From Thelonectria olida (taxonomy: Eukaryota; Ascomycota; Sordariomycetes; Hypocreales; Nectriaceae): DNA of 64,000 nucleotides. Position numbers and translations under genes: made by a program. The notes beneath the pieces were generated by a model. The model searched no databases. It saw only the letters and a list, made by a program, of their open reading frames with translations, and was not told the DNA's origin. Shown piece by piece: positions 23,521 to 34,799 of this stretch (positions within the stretch are counted from its first letter, which is position 1; each line of letters starts with the position of its first letter). The stretch spans positions 992,001 through 1,056,000 of the forward strand of contig JAGPYM010000001.1 in assembly GCA_020736575.1 (NCBI GenBank), in the 5' to 3' direction.

Positions 23521-24218
23521 TGTGAGGCGAATGGTATGTAGTTGGTGAGGATTAAAGGGAAAATGAGGTTTTGGCGACAATAGGCGATGTGTACGGAGCA
23601 GTTAGCACTTGATGATGCCGTAACTGACGTATCAATGTCGCAATCTGCGCTTGTGGGAGTTGGAGAAGCGGGTTCATTATTGGTTGTCAGGTATGCTCTC
23701 GCTCCACAGCTCTCGGCAGTTCCATTTCCTGAGGATATCCCGCAATACGAGTAGATGAGTACAACATCAAGTACGAGCTGTGCAACCAGTATTTTGTTGT
23801 TTGTCCCGCATTACGAGCTCGCATCGAAGCTGGCTCTAATTGAACGAGGGAATTAGAGAGCCAAGACAGCCAAAGTCGTGCAAGTGTAAAGCCGCCATGC
23901 ATCATCTACGAAAAGCGCATCGAGTTCTTTAGGGTAGCCGAGACCAGAGCTGGCACAGTGCAGAGAATCCCCACTGACCCGAGAGCGGGGAAGTGTGCGA
24001 GCTTCCACACTGTACGAGACCGCAACTACCCGTTGAGGTCGAAACTCGAAACACGGAACCTCCAACTTGAACTTACCACCCACATCGTCTTTTTGCCGCT
24101 CTGGCGAATCGATCCGAAATAGATCGAGGGCGAGTGAGAGCTTGTATCGTCCATCTTCCATCACCTCCGAGCCAGAAGGAACGTTCGGCCATCCCCTGGT
24201 GACGCTGATACGAACAAT
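23521..24218. other. Divergent spacer, DUF952 and TEN1
   Basis: About 700 bp between divergent starts. No supported coding region. It must contain both promoters. Confidence 0.5.
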
Positions 24219-24715
24219 ATGTCTCGTGGCCCAGTCCCTTCTCACCTTGATCTCCTGTCAAACTTGCCGTCTCGGACTGTTGGCGATAAGGTCAGATTTC
24301 TAGGGTGGTATGACAATCTGCGCGCTTACACCAAACGGCTTGGCCGTCTGAGAGTGGTATATGGCCTCAAACCAAACAACTACTGACTGGCTGCAGTGTC
24401 ACATCTTATTCGACAGAGTCTGGCTGCCTATCTTTGGGTCACCTTTACCCTCGAGGCACTAACGTCACCGTTCTCGTGGATGTCAACTTGCTGTTGGAAT
24501 CGCTCACATCCGAGACGACACGTGTCGGCGAGTATGTCAACGTGATAGGCTACATTACATCGAAGCAACCGTCTCATGGCCTCGGCACATCGCCCTCGGA
24601 AGCGGCGCAGGTGTCAGTCCAAGGAATCATGCTCTGGTCCACGGGTCCTATGGATATCCATGAATATGAGAAATCCTTCGAGTCAGATAACTCAAGTCGA
24701 CGAGGTGGTGCATGA
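24219..24715 (+). CDS. TEN1: Telomere-capping CST complex subunit Ten1
   Basis: Two exons, 24219-24307 and 24397-24715, with an 89-nt intron in phase 2, encode 135 aa. Exon 1 reads MSRGPVPSHLDLLSNLPSRT-VGDKVRFLG and joins as C-VTSYSTESGCLSLGHLYPRG, then VTVLVDVNLLLESL and RVGEYVNVIGYITSKQP. This is the small OB-fold pattern of fungal Ten1: an opening strand VGDKVRFLGCV, a VLVDVNLLLE strand and VGEYVNVIGYI. Ten1 binds Stn1 and caps single-stranded telomeric DNA. Length fits the family. The gene would be missed as a 93-aa frame if the first exon were overlooked. Identification is from pattern recognition, not a search. Confidence 0.82.
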
Positions 24716-25593
24716 GCTACGTTGACGCCGAGGCCGTTCTTGAGCCGGGGTATGGCAATGCCACCCCGCGACCCCGCTTCGATATGGTCTGTGATTGCAC
24801 ATCAAATTGTCTCTCAAGCGTGCTCTTTGATGGATGCTGCATAAATTGACCACATGGTGGAAGCTCTGACGTCTCAAAGCCGTTGAAAATCGGCAGCAAC
24901 CCCGCCACACTTGCGCCGACGCCGGCTGGCTAATCGTGCCCGGCTGGCAGCCTTGTTCCCCAGTATGTCGGCGCGTACGTTCATGACACCAGTTGACATG
25001 GCCCCAATCAACAAGTTTCGCTCCGGATCTCACCGTTGAGTGGACCAAAGACGTGGACAAGACCTGCCATTTCTCGACATGACTGCAGCTAGCATCCAAT
25101 TGGAAAGCGTGTATTGCCGGGACCCGGACTAAGCAACTCCACACACCACCACCTCTCCTTGCAGACGAACAGACTCTCATGCATGTACATGGCACGAAGT
25201 CTCGATTTGTGTCGTGTCTAGACTCACTTCGGTTGAATTGGGCTGAAACGGTGCCAGATGGCATCCTGTTGCTGGATATCATGGCCACCAATATGACGCC
25301 GTGTAGACCTCTGGTCGGCTGGGTATCTTCTCCATCCTCTCTCTATACGCGCCGTCGAGCGCCCAACAACGATCTCTTCTCCACCGCAGATGCATTACGG
25401 TGGCGCCTGTGTCTCTCACCGCACCTCTCTCAAATCCCAACAAGATGATAACGTATGGATGTTTTGGAAGCCGAGGTGACTTGGCCCTCGTCCTCAAGTG
25501 AGATCTGGATATACTCAGGGCGTTCAGTGTGGTATACCAATTCCGGAAATGCATAGATCCTTGAGGTCTGTCTTCCTCTGTGCTGGCTGAGGT
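24716..25593. other. Convergent spacer, no gene seen
   Basis: Between the 3' ends of TEN1 and the small unknown gene. A 199-aa frame on the minus strand (25291-24692) is Cys/Arg/Ser-rich without fungal protein character and overlaps TEN1, so I do not call it. Confidence 0.45.
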
Positions 25594-26094
25594 TCATTGA
25601 TCATCGTGGCGTCGACGGCCGTTATAATGCCGTCTGTCTGACCTTCGAGATGATTCGGGCCCGCCTCGAGAAACAATGACCGGCTGGTGCAACGGTCGCT
25701 TTAATGGTCTTTCGGGATTCTGTCGGACCTTTGCTGCTGTTTGTCTATCCCAGAGATCTTTGGACTTTCGGCAAATGTCGTCGATCTGTTCCTGAAGAGG
25801 ATGAAAGCATGAGTGTCAGCACCTGGCCGAGGATAGCTTCACCATGGGGATAGTCGCTCACGTCTGTCAGGCAGGAACCTGGGGTGGTAATGAGGAAACC
25901 ATCTTCTCCCTACAACGGCGGACATTATGAGCATTGAACCGTCTCGACATTGGTTTGACAAGAGATACCTCGAGCGTGTACGGGCGCACCGTGGCTTCTG
26001 GTCCAAGATAGTACTGAAGCTCTTGGGTGATGACCTTTCTGTGGATGTCCAAATGCGGAATCCAGTATTGGTTTTTGATTGAAGAGGAAGACAT
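25594..26094 (-). CDS. Small protein of unknown function (123 aa)
   Basis: Three minus-strand exons, 26094-25969, 25909-25862 and 25791-25594, with introns of 59 and 70 nt. All are phase 0 with canonical ends. The protein begins SSSSIKNQYWIPHLDIHRK and continues VITQELQYYLGPEATVRPY, EGEDGFLITTPGSCLTDEQI and DDICRKSKDLWDRQTAAK. The tail is basic and Arg/His-rich (RRSDRRHYNGRRRHDD). The three exons joining in frame with a coherent composition is strong evidence for a real gene. I do not recognise a named domain. The N-terminal half looks globular; the C-terminal 50 residues look like a nucleic-acid-binding or nuclear tail, which is inference. Confidence 0.75.
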
Positions 26095-29000
26095 GGCGTT
26101 TGAGCTCGGCTCTCTGACGCACCTGTATCTGGCTAACCTGAGAAGCTCCTAGAGACCACGGTTGAGCTGGGAGGGGGTATTTATTATGGCTGCCTCACTT
26201 GTGCATGAAACCTAGTTCTGCATTGTGCGCAAACCCATGAGACCAACATGGAGGTATGTCAGCCGTTCAAAAGGCCCCTGTTGTGATGGGCTCACCGCTT
26301 CCGCACACTAACATCTTTCCAAAAAGCCACGCCTCTGGCATTTGGCATGGTTGAGCTGTACCACACGCCTGCGCAATGTCTCGCCCGCTCCATGTTTCCG
26401 GAAATATTGTGGACAGGAACCCCTGTGATACGCCCCTTCGATGTCGCCGTGAAAGTGAGGCGAGCGACATTCGCGCTTTATTGGCGAGGGGTATCGCCCA
26501 CCCGCCTCGCCAGCGTGGCAAACCACCAAATCAGCTGGGTCATGCCTACGATCCCAATCAGCCCTTCCCCTTCGCACCTCGCGCGTGTACTTCGTACATG
26601 TACGAAAGACGAGCATTTAGCTCGAGCACGGCGTTGGCCTAGTGACGACTTAAAATTAGAAGTGACGGGTACGGACTGGACGGGACGGCAGATGCAGAAT
26701 ACCGTGCCTGTCATGATGGGAGCAATCGTCGAGATTGCCCCAGGACTAAGCAGTGATCGGAGGAGTTCGCAGCCCGTGCCTTACCTAACTCGGTCCGTCA
26801 CGAGGCGTTATTGGCTTGGGGTAATGGGCAACGGTAGGGCGCATTCGTCGCCTCGATCTGAGGCGGGATAGTCGTGCTGCCACCCTGGTTGACATGCGGG
26901 CTGTCGATCATCAGTGAACGACAAGGATAACGGCTTAATTGATGTCGAGTAGGATTGCGAAACTATATCACGGCTAAATGCCTATCCCAAACCCAAAGTA
27001 TGAGGATTCCGCCAGAGATATCGTATGTCCTCGGAGACATTGCTCTCTTCGATCTAGGTATCTCGAGGTTGGAAAAAAGGTGAAGCACTGGCCATTCACA
27101 TGGCGATCGTACATATATGAACTAGGCGAAGGGCTGCCAAGATCACAAAGCCTCGTTTTCGAATCCCATACGCGGTTTAGAACTCCAAATGGCCGGTCAG
27201 GTAACACGATCATATCACCAACGCACCTACGACTTGATAGAAGTCTACTCGTGAGTATGTAACCATTGAAAAATGCATCGTTAGTCTGGTTGTCTCCGCA
27301 TGACGCGGGTAACGGATGCCCGATGCTGTATTGAGCCGTGTTACACTACCTATGCCGAAGTTCAAAGTTGTTGATGTTATTGGGTTTGAAGGGCTTCGTG
27401 CGTCACCGTTCGGAAACTAAAAAGTGTTATTCTCCTACTGCATTGGATGCGGATGACTTCAAGCAGCCACTAGGGATACACCGAGAGAGGCTTGAGGAGA
27501 GCACGCTTCTGGTATGTATAGTTCATTTTTGAGACCAGGCTTGGTTCATTGGGCCGCCGGGCTTGATATGTGACTTATTACAACAAGACTTTGGGAACCA
27601 CACGTTGATGTGGAACATTCCTCGGCTAAGTACATTGTAATATCGATGGGTGCCTACTATGTGGGCAGGAAGGAGAGCGTGGGATGGATTCGACACTTTG
27701 TTTCAGTACAGCTTCCTGCCTATTGTCTCCGACGACATGTAGAATAATACTGTGTGAGATGGTACAGTGGTCTAATAAAGCCCTCATGTACGAATGGAGG
27801 ATGCCGCTGTGATATGATCCATGTTTAGCCCCCAATGCCTCATGCAAAACATTCATCTCCTCCATGGCAACTCGGCCTCTTTCGAGTCCTCAAAGTGGAG
27901 CGAGACACCAAAACATTAAGCTCATAGAAGACGAAAAGTCACTTGCATGAATCCCCCATATTATCGGAAATTTGTCACATCATTCATCTATGCCAGGCCA
28001 ATGCGTAGGCCTAACTAAGCTGGACGGCAATGGCCACGGCCTCTGGATGACGCGCACAGACGTGGCGTTCAGCTGGTCATGGAGAAGACGCCGACTTGGA
28101 ATCAAGAAGAAGACTCTCTCCTTTTCCTTGCAGATTTTCATTGTGGCAAACGCATGCACATACGGACTCGAGTGTTTATTTACCTCCCCGTCATCACCAT
28201 GATACGCCCCGTGTTTTATTTGATGAGGGACATATGGGTCTCCGAATTTGAGACTCCCCCGTATTGTTGGGGTGCTGCATACAGAGGTCCACAGGTGATG
28301 TGCACTAGCCGCACAATGAGTGGGCTAGAGAGATGACAGCGGAACGGCAAGAACCTTGGGGAGAGTGCGCCCTGTGAAGCCTCCGGCCAGCGAGTGAGTC
28401 GCTGGCTTCTCTGCACTCCAACATTTCGTAAAAATCAAATATCGCCGTTGCAAGCAGACAAAAAGAAAGCCTGGAAGTGCTCGCAGACAACAAAACCGCT
28501 CTGGTCCACGACCCCGTCCCTGACTAAAGTACTTGCCGGCAGCAGCTGCGGCTAATGCTCGGCTCCCGATTGGGTGGCAGTACGTCGCATGCACGTGAAC
28601 TCCCGGTTCTCCCCTTGCCAGCATAACCGCCAATCAAAGACCAGCCTGCACGAGACCTGGAACCAAGTTGCAGCTGCGCGACCGCGTTGGCCCAGGCCTG
28701 CGAAATTTGTTGACAGCAACCAGCAACACTCTGCGCCAGACACACAGGACGGCTCCGACTCTTTGCTTGCGCCGACCTAGACCACGACCTTCTGGCAAGC
28801 TGCCCTGTTCCTTTTTTGCCCCGAGTGCCCTCTCACGATCCGACCGATTCAACGACCCCCTAAAACCTGCTTTCCCACGCTTGAAAGTTGAGCCGTCTCC
28901 ATTTCATTTGCTACGTTCAAGCAACCCCGAGAAGCCGAGCCAGGGGTGGCAAACGACCCCAACAGCATCGATAGGGGATCACGACCACGGGAGCATGCGC

Positions 29001-29176
29001 CCTGATATTTGATGGAGTGACGTCTCTGGATTGCACGCTGGTTCCAAATTATCTTTACCGTCCACCACCTTAGAGCCTTCGGAGCTATTTGAAGCTACCG
29101 AGCCCCGCGCATTGCGTAGGTCGAAGCTTTCAGCGAGAGGGGACCAACTTAGGTCCCCATAGACGATACCGCAATC
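26095..29176. other. Divergent 3 kb spacer upstream of kinesin-3
   Basis: No coding region I can support. The 174-aa frame at 26347-26871 (+) lacks recognisable content. The last about 400 bp before 29177 are the kinesin leader and promoter. Confidence 0.5.
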
Positions 29177-32100
29177 ATGGCGCCCGCAGGTGGAGGAAAC
29201 ATCAAGGTGGTGGTGAGAGTGCGACCCTTCAACGGGAGAGGTACGTCATCGCATGGGAGCTTGGCGGTGAAGTGGGCTTGGCTGACCCTGAGATAGAAAT
29301 CGATCGAGGTTCGAAGCGAGTGATTGAGATGAAGGGGAACCAAACGGTTCTGTCTGCACCATCCGGAAAAGCTGTGAAGGACAATGGCCCCAAGACCTTC
29401 GCATTCGATCGATCATACTGGTCCTTCAACAAGGCCGACGACAACTATGCTGGCCAATCCGACCTCTTCGACGACCTTGGACAACCTCTTTTGGACAATG
29501 CGTTTCAGGGATATAACAACTGTATCTTCGCCTATGGTCAGACAGGATCCGGAAAATCCTACTCCATGATGGGATACGGAAAGGAAGTCGGCATCATTCC
29601 TATGATTTGTCAAGACATGTTCAGGAGGATATCGGAGATCCAGAGTGATGGAGCGACGAAATGCACCGTCGAAGTGTCCTATCTGGAAATTTATAACGAG
29701 CGAGTTCGCGACCTTCTCAACCCATCCACCAAAGGAAACCTCAAAGTCCGAGAGCACCCTTCAACCGGCCCTTACGTCGAGGATCTCGCAAAACTGGTCG
29801 TCACGGGATTCCAAGAAATCGAGCACCTGATGGACGAAGGAAACAAGGCCAGAACAGTCGCCGCAACCAACATGAACGAAACCTCCAGTCGAAGTCACGC
29901 CGTCTTCACCCTCATGTTGACCCAGAAGAAGTACGATGCAGAGACGAAGATGGCCATGGAAAAGGTGGCCAAGATTAGTTTGGTCGATTTGGCAGGTTCT
30001 GAAAGAGCGACGTCCACTGGAGCCACCGGAGCGCGATTGAAGGAAGGCGCTGAGATTAACCGATCTCTATCAACACTTGGTCGTGTCATTGCCGCCCTTG
30101 CTGATCTCTCTACCGGGGCCAAGAAGAAGAAGGGCAGCGGTCAAGTTCCATACCGAGACAGTGTTTTGACCTGGCTGCTCAAGGATTCGTTAGGTGGAAA
30201 CAGTATGACAGCCATGATTGCAGCTATCAGTCCCGCAGACATCAACTACGACGAAACCCTCAGTACACTTCGATACGCCGATTCTGCAAAACGCATCAAG
30301 AACCACGCTGTTGTCAACGAGGATGCCAATGCCCGCATGATCCGAGAGCTCAAGGAGGAGCTGGCATTATTGAGAGGCAAGTTGGGAGGTGGCACACCTG
30401 GTGGTGTGGCTGGCGCGACCGTCCCCCCTGAGGAGGTGTATGCTGAGGGCACACCACTCGAGAAACAAATGGTCAGCATTACTGGCCCTGATGGTGCTGT
30501 GAAGAAGGTCTCAAAGGCAGAGATTGCGGAGCAGTTGAGCCAGAGCGAGAAGCTTCTCACAGACTTGAACCAGACGTGGGAGGAGAAGCTCCTGAAGACT
30601 GAAGAAATTCACAAAGAGCGTGAGGCTGCCCTGGAAGAGCTCGGAATTAGCATTGAGAAGGGCTTTGTCGGATTGCACACGCCAAAGAAGATGCCCCATT
30701 TGGTCAATTTGTCTGACGATCCGCTGTTGGCTGAGTGTTTGGTGTACAACCTTAAACCTGGAACAACGACAGTCGGTAACGTTGACACGAATGCCGACCA
30801 TCAAGCCAACATCCGATTGAACGGCACAAGGATATTGCACGACCACTGCACCTTCGACAATGCTGCAGATGGCATCGTAACAGTCATCCCCTCGGAAGGA
30901 GCTTCGGTCATGGTGAACGGAAAGCGCATTACTGAGCCCAAGCAGCTGCATTCTGGATACCGGGTCATTTTGGGCGACTTTCACATCTTTCGATTCAACC
31001 ATCCAATGGAAGCACGAGCGGAGCGAGCCGAGGTGAACGTTGGCGGTAGCAGCTTGCTTCGTCACACAATCACTGCCAGTCAACTGCAGGCCCTTGATCG
31101 AACCTCACCCTCACCGAGCCCTCGGCCAGGCCATGAGCGATCCTTTAGCAGAGTGTCGGAACTTGGAGATTTCTCACGGCCAGAATCCCCGTCACTTCTG
31201 CAACGCAGTGGTAGAGATTCTGACTGGTCTCTCGCAAGAAGAGAAGCAGCCGGAGCCATCTTGGGCACGGATCAGAACTTTACCAGCCTAAATGATGAAG
31301 AGCTGAATGCCTTGTTTGAGGACGTCCAACGAGCCAGAGCCGAGCGTGTGAATGGTAGAGACGACGGCGAGGATTCGGAGTCTGTGACTTCATATCCCGT
31401 CAGAGATAAGTACCTGTCGAATGGCACCATCGATAACCTGTCGCTTGATACCGCGCTCACGATGCCCTCGACACCCAAACAGAGCGAGTCAGACGAGAGA
31501 CTCAGGGAAATTCGAGAAGAGCTGCAAAACCAACTGGAAAAGCAGAAGGAGGAATTCCAAGATCAACTCAAGAATGCTGAAGCCGCCAATGTGGAGGTTG
31601 AGGAAATCAAGATGGAAAAAGTCAAGATGGAGGCAGCCTTGCAGGAACTGAAGGAGGATATGCAAAAGCAGCTGAAGCTCCAACAAAAACAATATGAGGA
31701 GAAGATTGAAAAGATGGATCCTCTGAAACGACCCAAGATGAACCCAAAGCTCTCTGACGAAGAGATCGAGCAGGCCAAGAAAACTGTCAAGGTCTGGCGG
31801 AGTCGACATTTCGTTAAGATGGCAGAAACGGTTCTCCAGAACGCCGCCATCCTCAAAGAAGCGCAGATCATGAGCAACGAGCTTGATGAGAGTGTCGTAT
31901 TCCAATTCACCGTGGTGGACATTGGGCACGTTGTATGTTCGTCATACGACATGATGCTGAATGGTCTCACGGATGAAGGAGACGATCTTGCGCTAGAGCT
32001 TGCCCAGAAGCCGTGTATTGGCATCAAGGTGGTTGACTTCAAGAACAGTGTCGTGCATCTTTGGAGCTTGGAAAAGCTTCATGACCGGGTTCGACAAATG

Positions 32101-34413
32101 CGACAGATGCACCAGTATCTCGACCAACCGGAATATGCACAGCATCTCAGCCTCGACAACCCATTTGTGGAAGCTTGCATGCCCTCGTACACGCTTGTTG
32201 GCGAGGTGGATGTGCCTCTCCGAGCAGTTTTTGAGAGCCGTGTGCAAGATTCGACTTTGGATGTTCTTTCTCCTTACACCTCTCACGTCATTGGCATCAT
32301 CAAGCTTTCTCTCGAGCCATCGCATGCGCGAGCACCGACCAATACCCTGAAATTCAACGTTGTCATGCACGAGATGATCGGCTTTGCTGAGCGTGAAGGT
32401 GCCGAGGTGCATGCTCAGCTTTTCATTCCTGGCATTTCCGAAGAAGATGGCATCACCACCACGCAAATGATCAAAGACTTTGATGAGGGTCCTATCCGAT
32501 TTGAGAGCGTTCATAGCATGAGCGTTCCTCTATTCGCACAACACGATGTCACCCTAAGAGTCGCGATCTTCGCCAAGGTGTCCACGATGCACCTCGATAA
32601 ACTCCTAAGCTGGGATGATATGAGGGATGCCGTGCCGATGAGCGACAACTCTCACGGGGCTCGAATCAACGAGTCACAGTTCTTCACCCAGGAGAAACAT
32701 GATCTTCTCTCCCGAGTTCAGGTCATGGAGCTCAACGAAATCGGCGAGTATGCTGCGGTGGAGGTGACTCAAACAAGCGAGCTGGACACTGGAACCTTTC
32801 AACTCCACCAGGGTCTGCAGAGGAGAATTGGCATCAACATCTCCCATAGCTCCGGCGATGCTCTGCCTTGGGGAGATGTTACCTCGGTGCGTGTCGGGCA
32901 GATTCGCTTGATGGATTCTGCTGGAAAGACGCCCGACATGGGCGCGAACGAGCCTGATCTTGCCCTCAAACTCTCATCGACGCCTGTCTTCCGTGAGAAT
33001 GCTAACGGCACCCGGAGTATCTCAATATTTGCTCAGTGGGACTCAAGTATGCACAACTCACTCCTCCTGGACAGAGTTACCGCAGAAAAGTACAAGGTGC
33101 AGATGACAATTTCCTGGGAAATCAGTTCAGAGAAGCTAGCAGAGCCGATGAAATTCTCTCAGAAGGTTTGCGTCCAAATCCTGTCAAGGACTTTCGTGCG
33201 CCAAACCTCAGTCTTTTCGGCCCTCTGGCAGAACATCAGATTTGTGCGATCATCGACGGGTATTTTTACGCTTACGATGCGTCCTGCTCCCATCAAGAAA
33301 ATCGGCGATCTATGGAGGATGAACAGCCAGCACGATTATGTCAAGGGAGAAGAAAATTTGACGAGCTGGGCCCCTCGAGGCGTCTCTCTGGTGAGCGACT
33401 TTATCACGGCTCGCAAAAAGAAGAGACAAACCGCGGAAATGGGGCAAATTCAGGCTCTTCTTGCCAAGATGCCTGTGGTGACCAAGGATGCGCCCAAGGA
33501 GGAGGCAGAACCAGAGCCGTCACCAGTCCTAAAGCCAATCATTCCTAGTGATGATGACCTCCTTAACGATACCCCTGATACTTCTCAAGCTCCCTCTGAG
33601 GACGAGGATGCACTTGATGGTGCGGCAGAAGGGTGCGAGACTGTTGAAGATTCCGAGCAAGCTGGAGAACAAACTGGAGACGAGACGATCCAAGTGGAGG
33701 AAGACAAACCCAAGCCCGAGTACGATGAAGACCAGACGGGTCTTTTGGAGAGGTGTCTGAAGCTTTGGAAGAAGTACCCCGATCCTCTTGCCAGCATCCT
33801 GAGCCCTGCGAACACAGCGCCGCCCGCCAATGGTGCTGCGACGGACAGCCCTCCGGCACCCACTCTGATCACGACAATTATAAGGGTGCCGAAGAACCCC
33901 AAGGTGCTCAAAGGAGGATACTTGCTGGTACCAAATAGCGACTCTACGCGATGGGTCAAGCGATTTGTAGAGCTGAGAAGGCCTTACCTGCACATTCATT
34001 CCGCTTCGGACGGTGACGAGGTTGCCTTGGTTAGCTTGCGCAACTCGCGTATCGACAGCCAGCCCGGTGTGCTGGGACTTTTACACGGGCCCGACGACTA
34101 CGATGCTCCCCAAGGCCAGAATGGGGGCACCGATTTCACGCCAGGCCATCGACGAACGGCATCCGGGCGAGTCATCTCTACCATCTGGACAGGCACCGGG
34201 GGAGGCTCGCCTGGTGGTCCTGGACTTCAACGTCTCAGTGAGCGGATGCAGTCGGCTGTGTTTGCCATTTACGGGACGGACAACACGTGGCTCTTTGCAG
34301 CGCGTAGCGAGCGCGACAAGATGGACTGGATCTTCCGAATCGACCAGACCTTCATGTCGAGCAACGACAGCGTGCCTGGCAGCGGAGTGGCCAGCCCCTA
34401 TCCTGACATCTAA
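29177..34413 (+). CDS. Kinesin-3 motor (Unc104/KIF1A type, UncA/Kin3)
   Basis: Two exons, 29177-29240 and 29297-34413, with a 56-nt intron, encode 1726 aa. The start gives MAPAGGGNIKVVVRVRPFNG; the longer unspliced frame from 29089 is not the true N-terminus. Motor domain about 1-370: P-loop GQTGSGKS (about 101-108), switch I NETSSRSH, switch II DLAGSE, and SLSTLGRVIAAL. A neck coiled coil is followed by a FHA domain at about 506-585 (TRILHDHCTF). Coiled coil lies near 753-830. A long central region carries the DUF3694-like part, and the C-terminal PH domain is at about 1558-1705 (GYLLVP...WVKRFVELRRPYLHIHS). Kinesin-3 carries early endosomes and vesicles to microtubule plus ends; the PH domain binds phosphoinositides on cargo. 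Confidence 0.96.
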
Positions 34414-34739
34414 GTGTTTTTGGGGGGGGACAGCGATTGAATGCATGGGATTATGACTTGAAACGTTCTCTCATTTGGGCATATAACATTTTTCTTTTGT
34501 TGCATTTGGCGGTGAATTAGATGAGATGAATTATACCCCCGAAGAATGAGGAGGGAAAACTTGTAGTGATGATGTCGGGATACACAACCCAAAATTAAAG
34601 AAACTGGATATTTAGCTACCTAGACTCGGGAAGTTTGAGATTGCCCTTGAAATGAGGGCGCAGGCCCATCAAGGCCAGAGGACATTGGAAGTCAAGGTCT
34701 ATTTTGGATAGGGCTATAATAATACAATAGTTATGTACC

Positions 34740-34799
34740 TGCAACTGCGACTGTGACTGCGACTGCGGCTGAGACTGAAACTGCAACTGCAACTGCGAC
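34740..34799. repeat. Degenerate hexamer tandem repeat (CTGYRA)
   Basis: About ten copies of a six-base unit of the form CTGCAA, CTGCGA, CTGTGA, CTGAAA or CTGAGA. It lies downstream of kinesin-3 in non-coding DNA. Confidence 0.85.

Noticed and set aside
24692..25291. 199-aa minus-strand frame
   Set aside because: Overlaps TEN1 in antisense and has no recognisable content.
26347..26871. 174-aa plus-strand frame
   Set aside because: Several phases open in the same place, no motif, no fungal-gene features.
29089..29176. Longer kinesin N-terminus from the unspliced frame
   Set aside because: It reads through non-coding leader and the intron; ATG at 29177 gives the conserved MAPAGGGNIKVVVRVRPF start.
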